Virus record (IMG/VR): IMGVR_UViG_3300012928_000006
Span: 1-59,310 of that record
DNA from: a virus
DNA: 59,310 nucleotides
Reading direction: 5' to 3' (one strand)
Made by a program: the position numbers and the translations under genes. Below are positions 44,735-53,349 of this stretch, piece after piece. Under the pieces are notes generated by a model. That model had not been told where the DNA came from. It worked only from the letters and a program-made list of their open reading frames with translations, and searched no databases. Each line of letters starts with the position of its first letter. Position 1 is the first letter of the stretch.

Positions 44735-44763
44735 TTGACAAAAATTAAATATAATGTTATTAT
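44735..44763 (+). promoter_or_regulatory. sigma70-type promoter of the glycosyltransferase operon
   Basis: TTGACA (44735-44740), 17 bases, TATTAT (44758-44763). It isolates the four genes 44791-49225 from late fibre transcription and suggests expression by host polymerase. Confidence 0.75.
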
Positions 44764-44790
44764 AGCAAGATAACAAAATAGGAAACAAGT

Positions 44791-44961
44791 ATGGCACTAC
44801 CAAATACGGGAAGCACAATTACAATGAGCCAGATATCCAACTACTTTAGTGGACCATCTAGCAACATTAGTTTAGGTGCTGATTTAGGACCATACATAGG
44901 TATATCAAATGGCTCAACAATTTCTATGAGTAGTTCATTTGGTGGATACTATTTTCCTTAA
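44791..44961 (+). CDS. 56-residue virion-associated protein with I-S-M/L-S repeats
   Basis: Not long enough for ordinary gene lists but well supported: ATG with AGGAAAC upstream, a promoter 28 bases before it, and a clean TAA at 44959. The protein runs MALPNTGSTITMSQISNYFS, then SNISLGADLGPYIG and STISMSSSFGGYYFP. Phage structural and fibre-associated proteins often start MALPxSGxISMSQI and repeat the I-S-[LM]-S unit, so a small virion or fibre-linked role is likely. The repeats suggest an elongated beta structure rather than an enzyme. Confidence 0.7.
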   Translation: MALPNTGSTITMSQISNYFSGPSSNISLGADLGPYIGISNGSTISMSSSFGGYYFP

Positions 44962-44976
44962 CACACAGGAGAAGTT

Positions 44977-45351
44977 ATGAAAACATTATATGAAGTAATG
45001 AATGTCGATTTAGCTGACGAATATACAAAAGCTAGAAAAATTGCCAAAGGTGCAACACTTAATATGGACAAAGCACTAGCGGACAAAGTTTCAGCAGCTA
45101 TTGCAGAACTTGATATTCCTGAAGACGATGAAAGACATCATTGGATTCAAAAACTTGGCAGATCAGCTGGCGTTGATTTGTTGACGTTGGGAAAAGTACA
45201 GCCTGAAAATATGTTAGCAATGGCAGGATTAGGCGACGATTTTCAAGAAGCTGTAAAAGTTGCTACAAGCACAGCAAGAAAACTCAATCAAAAAACAATC
45301 GACGCTGAAAAAGACTTGAACGAAGAATTGATACCAACAAACACATTATGA
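44977..45351 (+). CDS. unknown helical protein
   Basis: 124 residues, not recognised. Mostly helical with acidic and lysine patches: YEVMNVDLADEYTKARKIAK, PEDDERHHWIQKLGRSAGVD, FQEAVKVATSTARKLNQKTI. No cysteine or membrane segment. Ribosome-binding site CAGGAGAAG. Its stop overlaps the ATG of the glycosyltransferase (ATGA), so it is part of the same translationally coupled operon. Could be a small helper of the operon's glycosyltransferases, but nothing in the sequence shows this. Confidence 0.65.
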   Translation: MKTLYEVMNVDLADEYTKARKIAKGATLNMDKALADKVSAAIAELDIPEDDERHHWIQKLGRSAGVDLLTLGKVQPENMLAMAGLGDDFQEAVKVATSTARKLNQKTIDAEKDLNEELIPTNTL

Positions 45352-45929
45352 AACTAAGTATTTGTGTGCCTTGTAGAGATCAAGTGCATACATTGTTTAC
45401 AAGAAGTTTAGTTAATTTAACTAACAGACTGACACGCAAGGAAATAGATTTTGAATTACATCTATTTGCTGGTAGTGTTATTTGTGAATCAAGGACACGT
45501 TTAGTTGAAGAAGCATTATCTGTAAACAGTGATAAAATATTATTTTTAGACAGCGATATACAATTTCCTTCAAATATGATAGATAAACTGTATTCGCATA
45601 ACAAAGATATTTGTGCTGCAACTTACAGCACAAGATACGAACCAATGCAATCTGTTGCGTTTGTAGATCCAGACAATCCAGCAAAAAGATTAAAAGAAAA
45701 TGGACTACACAAAATTTGGGCAGTAGGAATGGGTTGTATGCTTATAGATATAGATGTTTTCCATACATTACCTAAGCCTTGGTTTGTACACGAATATAAT
45801 AAAATAGACGACTCGTTCAGTGGAGAGGATATATACTTTTGCAATCAAGCAATGCATCACGGCATTGATGTTTGGGTAGACACTGAAATAAAACTAGGGC
45901 ATTTAGGAACAAAGGCTTATACACTATGA
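45348..45929 (+). CDS. family 2-like glycosyltransferase (GT-A fold)
   Basis: 193 residues. LSICVPCRDQVHTLFTRSLV is the nucleotide-binding first strand of GT-A enzymes; KILFLDSDIQFP holds the metal-binding D-x-D (D68-S-D70); SGEDIYFCNQA gives the acceptor-side E160-D161; and DTEIKLGHLG contributes the late histidine H185. It should transfer a sugar from a nucleotide-sugar to an unknown acceptor in the cytoplasm. ATGA overlaps with both neighbours couple it to the unknown helical protein and the large repeat protein. It sits next to the giant fibres, so glycosylation of virion proteins or of the host surface is plausible. Confidence 0.75.
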   Translation: MKLSICVPCRDQVHTLFTRSLVNLTNRLTRKEIDFELHLFAGSVICESRTRLVEEALSVNSDKILFLDSDIQFPSNMIDKLYSHNKDICAATYSTRYEPMQSVAFVDPDNPAKRLKENGLHKIWAVGMGCMLIDIDVFHTLPKPWFVHEYNKIDDSFSGEDIYFCNQAMHHGIDVWVDTEIKLGHLGTKAYTL

Positions 45930-48900
45930 GAGCAATTGATAGATTTGAAAAGTTTTCTAAGCCGTTACACAACGGACAAGATCAATTAAAAAACTTAATA
46001 TTTGATAGATATCCTGTTTTGAAAATTGATGACTATTGTAATTTAGACAAAGTGTATGAGCAAAACTTTGATAGTGATTATGTTTGGCTTGTGGATAAAA
46101 ATATAAGAGTGTATGATAGTTTTCCTTGGTGGTTCAAACCACGTGCAATCGACGAAGTACAAATACACGAATTTCCATACGTATATAAAGAAAGTAGAAA
46201 AGTAAAAAGTTGGGACAAAGTTAGATTAGTACCAACAAAAAAAGTTGATACAGAGCCAAGACAGCATATACATATTTGCGGTGAATACGATGTTTATAAA
46301 GGCAACGATAAGTTTGATGCATTTTATATAGGAAGCAATCAAGAGGATATTGACAAACTATCACAAAAAGTTCCACATTTACAAACTGTGGAAAACTGGT
46401 ATGAAGCACAGGCTAAATCATACACAGGTATGTTTTGGGTAGTTTGGGAAGACATTGATGTTAGAGATACATTTAAATTTAGTTATAAACCAGATGAGTG
46501 GAGTCACGACAATGTACACGTTTTTGGTAACGGAGATATAGATACATTAGATGGCGTTGCTTTGTTTCCTAAAAACTATCAAATCACAGACAAAGAACTT
46601 GAACACAGATTTTATATTAACAAAAAAGAAGTAAGGATAATGGCAAGTACTCCTAAGCCTTACAACAAATTTCCTATAAACAGTTACAAAGAATATGAAT
46701 ACGCACTAGAAAAATCAGAAACAGATTTGTTCTGGGGTGTTCCAGATGATATAGAAATTACAGATGATAATGTTTTTAATTTTTATATTGATCATCATAA
46801 TCAAGCTCTAAAAAATAAGAATCACGTTTGGCTTAATAATAACAAATATAATGGACTTGTTTTATTCAGTAAAAATAGTATTGTTTCAAACAAAGAAATA
46901 GAATATAGATTTATTGCTGATAGAATAGAACACGACAGCGTTGTAAGTAAACCTAAACCATTCAATGTTTTTAGTATTAATAATTATAAAGATTATTTAG
47001 ATGCATTAGATAGAACCGAAACGCAAATGTTTTTGGGTGTACCAAGTGATGTTATAGTAAATGACTTTGATATTAATGCATATTTTTACGATGCAGATGA
47101 ATTAGATACTGGTACAACACATTTGTTTTTGAATGGAGAAAATTTTGACGGCGTGGTCTTATTCAGTAAAGGCAATCCTGTAACTGAGAAAGAAGTTGAA
47201 CATAGATTTTATACAAACAAAAAAGAACATAATATAGTTGTAAGTAATCCACGTGCATATGAAAAGTTTGTAATCAACAATTACAATGATTATCTCAGTG
47301 CATTAAAAGAAACAAAATCAGATATGTTTTGGGGAATACCATCTGATGTAGATGTGTGTGAAGATTTTGATTTTGATTTATATTTTAGTCATCATAATAA
47401 ATTTGACAGGGAAATAAATCACGTATTCTTAAACAACGAATTTTATGATGGTGTGGTTTTGTTTAGTAAAAAATCACTTGCTACAGAAAAAGAAGTTGAA
47501 GCACGTTTTTATGTTAACAAAAAAGAATGGAAGACAGTAGCAAGTAATCCAAAAAAATATGAAAAGTTTACAATTTCAAATTATGACGATTACCTACGTG
47601 CAAGAGAACAATCTAAAACAGAAATGTTCTATATGATTTATGATGATATTGTAGTAGTAGATGATTTTAAATTTGACTTATACATAACACATCATAATCA
47701 ATACGAAAGAAAAATTAATCACGTTTGGAAAAATGGAAATTTTTATGATGGCATTGCACTAACAACAAAAAGTATATTACTTACAAAACACGAAATTGAT
47801 TATAGATTTTTAGCTATCAAGAAAGAATACGAACAAGTTGCTAGTGTTGCAGATGGTTTTGATATCGTGTTTATTAGCAACGGTGAAGCAAACGCAGAAC
47901 AAAATTATCAAACATTACTCAAAGCATATCCTAATGCAAAACGTGTAGATAAAGTAAAAGGTATTCACCAAGCTCATATTGCTGCTGCAAAATTAGTTAA
48001 TACAAAAATGTTTTGGGTTGTAGACGGTGATGCAGAAATATTAGAAGATTTTGAATTTGATCATCAAATTGCACACTACGATATAGACGGTTACAAAACT
48101 GTTTTTGTTTGGAGAAGTTTGAATCCTGTAAATGATTTAATATATGGATACGGTGGTGTAAAACTTTTACCCACACAGCTAACAATCGATATGGATGTTG
48201 AAACTGCTGATATGACAACAAGTATTAGTAAAAACTTCAAAGGTATAAACAGAATGAGTAACGTTACTGCATTCAATACAGATGCGTTTAGTGCGTGGCG
48301 TAGTGGATTTAGAGAGTGTGCAAAACTAGCAAGTAAAGCTATAGACAGACAAGTTGATGACGAAACTACTTTTAGATTAAAAGCTTGGTGTTCAAGAGGA
48401 TTTGATAAACCTTTTGGTGCAGAAACTATTGCCGGTGCATACGAAGGAGCAAAATACGGTTTAGCTTTCAAAAATAATAAAGATGCTTTAAGAAAAATAA
48501 ATGATTTTAAATGGCTTAATGATAAATTTAAAAATACATTTGATCCTGATATTACTGAATATAACATAGACTTTTTAGATGAATCAGAAGAAGATTTATT
48601 GATAAAATTCAATCCTGTGGCTAAGTCGATATTTACACAAATAGAAAAGAAACTTGGAAATAATTACAAATATTCTGCTGGTAGTGTAAAAATGATTATA
48701 GACAATGTAGGAGAAATATATTTTGATTCCAAAGGTGTCAAAATTAGTAAAGCATATGCAGATGCAGAAATAATTGTTGATTTAAAGACTGCACTCAAAG
48801 CCCTTGCAGGTGAAGTTGATACGTTAGAACTTTACAAAGCAGGAGACTTAATAGTTGAAGGCGATGTAGAGTTAGCTCAAGACTTTTTTGCTGATTTGAG

Positions 48901-49225
48901 AAAGAAAATTGAAGCTGGGGTACAAACAGGTATTTCGTTATATATTATTGAACTTAATGAATTCCTTAATGAAACAGCACATTTGAATCTGTCATTAGAA
49001 ATAGAAGATGTTGGAAATATATCTATTAATGGCACTGGTATAAAAGAATCAGCAGAGACATTAGAAACTAATATTAAACTAGTAGAAGATGATTGGAAAC
49101 AATTACTAGCTGGTGAATTAACAATTATAGAACTTATTCAAGAACAAATGGCTTCTTACACTGGTGATATATTACAAGTAATCGAACTTAATCAATTATT
49201 TCATTATCGAGAAACACATCGATAA
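45926..49225 (+). CDS. large repeat protein with glycosyltransferase-like modules
   Basis: 1099 residues. A unit centred on [ML]-F-[WL]-G-[VI]-P-x-D-[IV] recurs at residues about 168, 267, 366, 466 and 565, with a period of 99-100 residues, each followed by an H-H-N or related turn, an HV[WF]LN strand and G[VL]VLFSK, then E[IV]E.RF. A sixth, fuller copy at about 693 reads KMFWVVDGDAEILEDFEFDH and has the D-x-D that the others lack; it is followed by RMSNVTAFNTDAFSAWRSGF and a GAYEGAKYGLAF segment common in phage glycosyltransferases. Residues about 900-1090 are an unrelated alpha/beta tail with two similar halves (SAGSVKMIIDNVGEIYFDSK; LSLEIEDVGNISINGTGIKE). Probable reading: one active GT-A domain preceded by five degenerate copies. 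The 3' end overlaps the convergent Nudix gene by 38 bases. Confidence 0.6.
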   Translation: MRAIDRFEKFSKPLHNGQDQLKNLIFDRYPVLKIDDYCNLDKVYEQNFDSDYVWLVDKNIRVYDSFPWWFKPRAIDEVQIHEFPYVYKESRKVKSWDKVRLVPTKKVDTEPRQHIHICGEYDVYKGNDKFDAFYIGSNQEDIDKLSQKVPHLQTVENWYEAQAKSYTGMFWVVWEDIDVRDTFKFSYKPDEWSHDNVHVFGNGDIDTLDGVALFPKNYQITDKELEHRFYINKKEVRIMASTPKPYNKFPINSYKEYEYALEKSETDLFWGVPDDIEITDDNVFNFYIDHHNQALKNKNHVWLNNNKYNGLVLFSKNSIVSNKEIEYRFIADRIEHDSVVSKPKPFNVFSINNYKDYLDALDRTETQMFLGVPSDVIVNDFDINAYFYDADELDTGTTHLFLNGENFDGVVLFSKGNPVTEKEVEHRFYTNKKEHNIVVSNPRAYEKFVINNYNDYLSALKETKSDMFWGIPSDVDVCEDFDFDLYFSHHNKFDREINHVFLNNEFYDGVVLFSKKSLATEKEVEARFYVNKKEWKTVASNPKKYEKFTISNYDDYLRAREQSKTEMFYMIYDDIVVVDDFKFDLYITHHNQYERKINHVWKNGNFYDGIALTTKSILLTKHEIDYRFLAIKKEYEQVASVADGFDIVFISNGEANAEQNYQTLLKAYPNAKRVDKVKGIHQAHIAAAKLVNTKMFWVVDGDAEILEDFEFDHQIAHYDIDGYKTVFVWRSLNPVNDLIYGYGGVKLLPTQLTIDMDVETADMTTSISKNFKGINRMSNVTAFNTDAFSAWRSGFRECAKLASKAIDRQVDDETTFRLKAWCSRGFDKPFGAETIAGAYEGAKYGLAFKNNKDALRKINDFKWLNDKFKNTFDPDITEYNIDFLDESEEDLLIKFNPVAKSIFTQIEKKLGNNYKYSAGSVKMIIDNVGEIYFDSKGVKISKAYADAEIIVDLKTALKALAGEVDTLELYKAGDLIVEGDVELAQDFFADLRKKIEAGVQTGISLYIIELNEFLNETAHLNLSLEIEDVGNISINGTGIKESAETLETNIKLVEDDWKQLLAGELTIIELIQEQMASYTGDILQVIELNQLFHYRETHR

Positions 49226-49640
49226 GTTTTATTGTAGTTTCTAATTTTGTTGCATTTGTCTTTTTACGCAAAGTATTAGCAAGTCCGTTATGTAATGGCT
49301 TTGGCCATTTACCAAAACTTACCCAAGCATAGCCATCGTGTTCTCCGTTTAATGCAGGTATGAATTCATTTTTTACAACACAAAGGTAAGTATGAAAATA
49401 AAAATGTTGATCGTTTGATATAAAACTTTCTAAAGGCACAATTTTTTTAATATTTTGTACTTCGCCTATTTCTTCTTTTATTTCTCGTTGCAAAGCTTCC
49501 CAAGGAGATTCAGTGCTTTCGTTGGTACCCCCAACAAGTCCCCATTGGTTTTTTGTTTTACCTTGTGTTCTATGTAATAATAAAAAACGTTTAGTGCTTA
49601 AAGAATAGAATAATGCACCACTACAAATAATTTGGTTCAT
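49188..49640 (-). CDS. Nudix hydrolase
   Basis: 150 residues. The Nudix box is GTNESTESPWEALQREIKEE followed by IGEV, matching G-x5-E-x7-R-E-U-x-E-E-x-G with one hydrophobic position replaced. It would hydrolyse a nucleoside diphosphate linked to another group; candidates include oxidised nucleotides, NAD-like caps or nucleotide-sugars, which cannot be told apart here. It ends inside the convergent repeat-protein gene (38-base tail-to-tail overlap) and starts 12 bases after the gp15 stop, so it is the last gene of the gp14-gp15 unit. No good ribosome-binding site precedes the ATG. Confidence 0.85.
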   Translation of the reverse strand: MNQIICSGALFYSLSTKRFLLLHRTQGKTKNQWGLVGGTNESTESPWEALQREIKEEIGEVQNIKKIVPLESFISNDQHFYFHTYLCVVKNEFIPALNGEHDGYAWVSFGKWPKPLHNGLANTLRKKTNATKLETTIKLIDVFLDNEIID

Positions 49641-49652
49641 ATAGTAATTATC

Positions 49653-51386
49653 TTAGATAATTAAATCCCAGGCGCCACTTGGATATAATCCGTCAACAGC
49701 AAATTGCCAATAGAATCCGTTATAATAAAATTGTTGACTAGTATTGAGATTTGTAATATAAACACTATCAGTAGCTTCGCTTGCATCAAATATTATATTC
49801 CATTGTGATCCATCCCACTCTACAATGTCGTGTGTATCAGCAATGAAATCTCTGCCTCCTGTGCTTTTCCACGCATCAGCACCATCTTCATTTATATACA
49901 ATACATAACGTAATTCTTCACCTGGATTAGGAGCATCTGCTAATCTTATTACAAGCGATCCGTCAATTGTTTCTTGCGTAGCTGCATCAGTCACTCTAAC
50001 GTTTTCAACAAATACATCAAAGTCATAAACTACATCTGCATCAACTTCTGTTTCTATTCTTGTTGTGCTACCTACAATGGTTTGTATTCTTTCTATAGCA
50101 CCACCAATTGGTTGTAACATTAGTAAACGTATTCCTGGTGCTTTTACTATATTAGGATTGAAATCTCTTGGATTAATAATATAATCTATGGTTCCTCTAT
50201 TTTGGTATCCATTTATTATTGTATCATTAGGCACTGTATCAATATCAAATGTTAATGCTATTTCTTGCGTATTATTGCCGTTAATTGCAAATGTTGCAAC
50301 TATAGGAGTAAGTAGTTCTCCTCTCTTCAAACGTATTTGACTTATACCTGGTTGATACTTAGCCGGCGCTTCTGCTTCTATAACATTGAACCAGTTTATA
50401 TCTCCTATACGTGCAGCATTTCTACCTAGTCTTGCAATATTGCCTTCTACAATAATATCAAAATTTCTATAACTTGCTGTGTTAACTTGTGAAAGATTAA
50501 CGTTTCCGTCCGGCGAAGTTTTAATAACTGTTGCACGAGTATCTTCCGGTTTGATTGGTGGATAAGTTATTTGCCCATTTTCATCAACTACTGCTGCTGG
50601 AGGTGAAGCAGGATCTTTTGTTATAACAGAACCGTCAGGCATTACAACTGTACCTGTTGCTGCTTTTGTAGTGTCACTTGTATCTGGATTGAAGCCTTCT
50701 AGTTCAATTGTTCCAGAATCAAAGTTCAACACACTGTTGATAATTTCTGTAATGACACCAAGTTTCTTGACTTTTGTTGGCGGTGAAATATATATAGGAG
50801 CAATAAAACTCAATGTTGCTACATCAATTTCTGATTCAGTTCCTGTAGGAATACTTCTGCTGCTAAAATTAATATTTTCAAGTTGTAACACAGTTAAACT
50901 TGTCCAGTCAACATAATTATCGTTTGTTTGAAATTCTAAATCTGGATTGAACATCATAAAAATTTGTTCTAGTATTTGTAATTTTTGCTCTGTATTTGTA
51001 CTCCAAATATCTACATTTACACTCAACGTGTATGGAGTTGGATGTAGTCTTTCTACAGTATATCCTGTGCCTTGTGTATTTTTGTATTCGTTAGCACTCT
51101 CGTCAAATTCTCTTTCTTTAACATTTATTTTACTTACGAAACTACTGTCACTTAGTCTTGCTCTATCCATTTGCATACTTGTCACATATACACTCATACG
51201 TGGAGCACTAGGCATTTTGTTTTCACTGTTTTCTTTGATTATGTTTGCAACTTGTCGTGTCAAATCGCCATACATTACTGGTACTTGGCGTAAATCTCCG
51301 TCACCATCTTTGTAACTAAAATTACTGAAAGCTCTAATAATTTGTGTTAGATATCTACGTATCTGCCCATCGTAAAAATATTGCAT
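49653..51386 (-). CDS. 15: tail terminator / sheath stabiliser gp15 with long C-terminal extension
   Basis: 577 residues. The first 260 are clearly gp15 of marine T4-like phages: MQYFYDGQIRRYLTQIIRAF, VPVMYGDLTRQVANIIKENS, ENKMPSAPRMSVYVTSMQMD, TGYTVERLHPTPYTLSVNVD and DVATLSFIAPIYISPPTKVK. gp15 caps the finished tail and binds the neck. T4 gp15 is 272 residues, so about 300 extra residues follow, beta rich, with VMPDGSVITKDPASPPAAVV and a closing GRDFIADTHDIVEWDGSQWN then SQQFYYNGFYWQFA. Similar W-D-G-S/W-x-W turns occur near the end of gp14 and in the sheath insert. The start overlaps the gp14 stop. Confidence 0.87.
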   Translation of the reverse strand: MQYFYDGQIRRYLTQIIRAFSNFSYKDGDGDLRQVPVMYGDLTRQVANIIKENSENKMPSAPRMSVYVTSMQMDRARLSDSSFVSKINVKEREFDESANEYKNTQGTGYTVERLHPTPYTLSVNVDIWSTNTEQKLQILEQIFMMFNPDLEFQTNDNYVDWTSLTVLQLENINFSSRSIPTGTESEIDVATLSFIAPIYISPPTKVKKLGVITEIINSVLNFDSGTIELEGFNPDTSDTTKAATGTVVMPDGSVITKDPASPPAAVVDENGQITYPPIKPEDTRATVIKTSPDGNVNLSQVNTASYRNFDIIVEGNIARLGRNAARIGDINWFNVIEAEAPAKYQPGISQIRLKRGELLTPIVATFAINGNNTQEIALTFDIDTVPNDTIINGYQNRGTIDYIINPRDFNPNIVKAPGIRLLMLQPIGGAIERIQTIVGSTTRIETEVDADVVYDFDVFVENVRVTDAATQETIDGSLVIRLADAPNPGEELRYVLYINEDGADAWKSTGGRDFIADTHDIVEWDGSQWNIIFDASEATDSVYITNLNTSQQFYYNGFYWQFAVDGLYPSGAWDLII

Positions 51387-52543
51387 CAGTTATCTGCCTT
51401 TGGTCTCAACGCTTTGCTTAATGATTGTCTTTCAACTACTTCTTCGCCAGCAATGTTATTTACAGTAGTGTTGTTTACAAATGTTCCTTTTAGAGTATTA
51501 CGCTGTAAATTAGGTGTAAGCGTAGTACGTACTTTATCTTCTACTTTACGCCAGCTGTTACCGTCATATCTAAATAAACGGTTAGGAACAAAATCTGTTC
51601 TTAAAAAATAATCACCTAGAGCTGAATCTGCTGGAAAGCCTGGGCCGCTGCCTAGTGGAGCACCATTTGGTGGCAATCCGTCACCTACTAAGTATCCAGG
51701 ATATCCTGACCTTGGCGGCATTTCCATAATCTGTGAAACGTCTACTTCTTGATCTACTAGATATGTTTCATCGACTGTTACTAAATTTACTTCACCATTA
51801 TCTAATACACTTATAGTATAAAAATGGCTTGTATCATATCCTGATGCTGGAGTGTTCTCTTCTGCTTGTGCAATAACAGCATTGTTGATTTGCATTTCTT
51901 TTTCATATGTTGACATTAATTCACGCAGCGTAGTGTTTGGATTTTCTTCATCACCTGCTGGTAAATCTAGTATGTCTTTATATTCTTGACTATCATAAAT
52001 TTGTTTTAGTTTTAATCTATACAAATGTGGATACCAAGTTTGTGAAAAACCTTCTGCTGCACGGTTTACATCTTCGACTACATAAAAACGTTTTAGTGCA
52101 ACACTAATATCGTTCAATGCATATTCATCATTTAGATGTGGAAGTTCAATTACATCTCCTGAAATAATTTTTCTTCCTAGTGTTTTTACGCTGTTATTAA
52201 GATGAATAGTCATAAACAAAGTATCATTGCTTAGGAATAAGCCAAACTGACTTAGATCAAAATCCTGATCCTGTACGTTATAATGTCCACGTAGTGTGTA
52301 AATATCCTCATCATATTTTCTATCTCTGTTTTCTAAAAACAAAAGATCTTGTATATTTGTAACATCTTGTTCAGCATATTGCGGCTGTTCTTTTGTAATA
52401 CCTTCACCTGTAGGATTTTTTGTACCAATATATTTGTGTATAAAAAGATCAGTACCACCTACAGTAAATTGTTCATAGATAATTTTGTCTAAAAAATCAT
52501 AATCGTGGCTTTTTTCTGGTCTGTATAAACTTAAACGTGGCAT
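51386..52543 (-). CDS. 14: neck protein gp14
   Basis: 385 residues from the ATG at 52543 (MPRLSLYRPEKSHDYDFLDK). An in-frame upstream ATG at 52606 is rejected because it lies inside the divergent gp13 gene. Conserved blocks: YEQFTVGGTDLFIHKYIG, NIQDLLFLENRDRKYDEDIY, VQDQDFDLSQFGLFLSNDTL, DEYALNDISVALKRFYVVED and AAEGFSQTWYPHLYRLK. Joins gp13 and gp15 to form the collar that connects head and tail. There is no ribosome-binding site: a late promoter half-site ends five bases before the ATG, so the message may be leaderless. The C-terminal 120 residues (GYPGYLVGDGLPPNGAPLGS; GDYFLRTDFVPNRLFRYDG) are an extension beyond T4 gp14 (256 residues). Confidence 0.88.
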   Translation of the reverse strand: MPRLSLYRPEKSHDYDFLDKIIYEQFTVGGTDLFIHKYIGTKNPTGEGITKEQPQYAEQDVTNIQDLLFLENRDRKYDEDIYTLRGHYNVQDQDFDLSQFGLFLSNDTLFMTIHLNNSVKTLGRKIISGDVIELPHLNDEYALNDISVALKRFYVVEDVNRAAEGFSQTWYPHLYRLKLKQIYDSQEYKDILDLPAGDEENPNTTLRELMSTYEKEMQINNAVIAQAEENTPASGYDTSHFYTISVLDNGEVNLVTVDETYLVDQEVDVSQIMEMPPRSGYPGYLVGDGLPPNGAPLGSGPGFPADSALGDYFLRTDFVPNRLFRYDGNSWRKVEDKVRTTLTPNLQRNTLKGTFVNNTTVNNIAGEEVVERQSLSKALRPKADN

Positions 52544-52548
52544 AGTTA

Positions 52549-52564
52549 TATTTATGCATAAATA
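52549..52564. promoter_or_regulatory. palindromic bidirectional late promoter (gp13/gp14)
   Basis: TATTTATGCATAAATA is a perfect 16-base palindrome, so ATAAATA is present on both strands. Plus direction: CATAAATAC, leading to gp13 with GGAG. Minus direction: CATAAATAT, ending five bases before the gp14 ATG. Confidence 0.75.
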
Positions 52565-52581
52565 CTGTACGGAGAACTTCA

Positions 52582-53349
52582 ATGGCAGATAGCAATTTAG
52601 TAACACAAAAACAACAAGTATTTGATTATGTCAACGCAATGTTAGGCGGAGGTATGATTGATGTTGAGCTAGATCCAATGCATTACGAAACTGCATTAAC
52701 AAAAGCGTTTACAAAATACAGACAACGTAGTGAAAACGCAGTTGAAGAAAGCTACATTACAATTAAATTAGAAGAAAATGTAAACACTTATACTTTACCA
52801 CAAGAAGTTATTGAGGTAAGAAAAATATTTAGACGTAGTATAGGTAGTAGATTAGGTGGTAGTGCAGATGGAGGCAGTTTATTTGAACCATTTAACCTAG
52901 CATACACAAACACATATTTGTTAGCAGGTTCAGGTATTGGCGGACTTGCAACTTATGATTTCTTTGCACAGCAGCAAGAATTGGTAGGACGTATGTTTGG
53001 TAGTTTTATAGAGTTCAAATGGAATCCTGCAAGTAGTGTGCTAACAATTTTACAACGACCAAGAGCTGGTGAAGAAGTTATGCTTTTTGCATATAATTAT
53101 CGTCCTGATATGCAATTACTGAAAGACTATAAAGCCATACAATGGCTCAAAGATTACACACTAGCAAGTTGCAAATATATGTTAGGCGAAGCACGTAGTA
53201 AATTTTCAACTATTGCTGGACCAGGTGGTGGTACAACTCTTAACGGAGATACACTAAAGGCAGAAGCACAAGCCGAAATGGAAAAACTTGAAATGGATCT
53301 TGCAATGGCTGTTGCAGGTGGCACAGGTTATGGCTTTCTAATTGGCTAA
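52582..53349 (+). CDS. 13: neck protein gp13
   Basis: 255 residues. VTQKQQVFDYVNAMLGGGMI then DVELDPMHYETAL, KYRQRSENAVEESYITIKLE, RKIFRRSIGSRLGG, LFEPFNLAYTNTYLL, ELVGRMFGSFIEFKWNP and YTLASCKYMLGEARSKFSTI are the conserved blocks of the marine T4-like gp13 family. Binds the portal after packaging and forms the neck with gp14. T4 gp13 is 309 residues. It diverges from gp14 over a shared palindromic late promoter, which would tie the amounts of the two partners. Its TAA overlaps the TTG start of the next gene. The number (13 or 14) follows annotation habit; the neck role is firm. Confidence 0.82.
   Translation: MADSNLVTQKQQVFDYVNAMLGGGMIDVELDPMHYETALTKAFTKYRQRSENAVEESYITIKLEENVNTYTLPQEVIEVRKIFRRSIGSRLGGSADGGSLFEPFNLAYTNTYLLAGSGIGGLATYDFFAQQQELVGRMFGSFIEFKWNPASSVLTILQRPRAGEEVMLFAYNYRPDMQLLKDYKAIQWLKDYTLASCKYMLGEARSKFSTIAGPGGGTTLNGDTLKAEAQAEMEKLEMDLAMAVAGGTGYGFLIG

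Noticed and set aside
52544-52606. Upstream in-frame ATG of gp14 giving 21 extra residues
   Set aside because: It lies inside the divergent gp13 coding sequence and upstream of the late promoter; the shorter start begins exactly at the conserved MPRLSLYRPEK.
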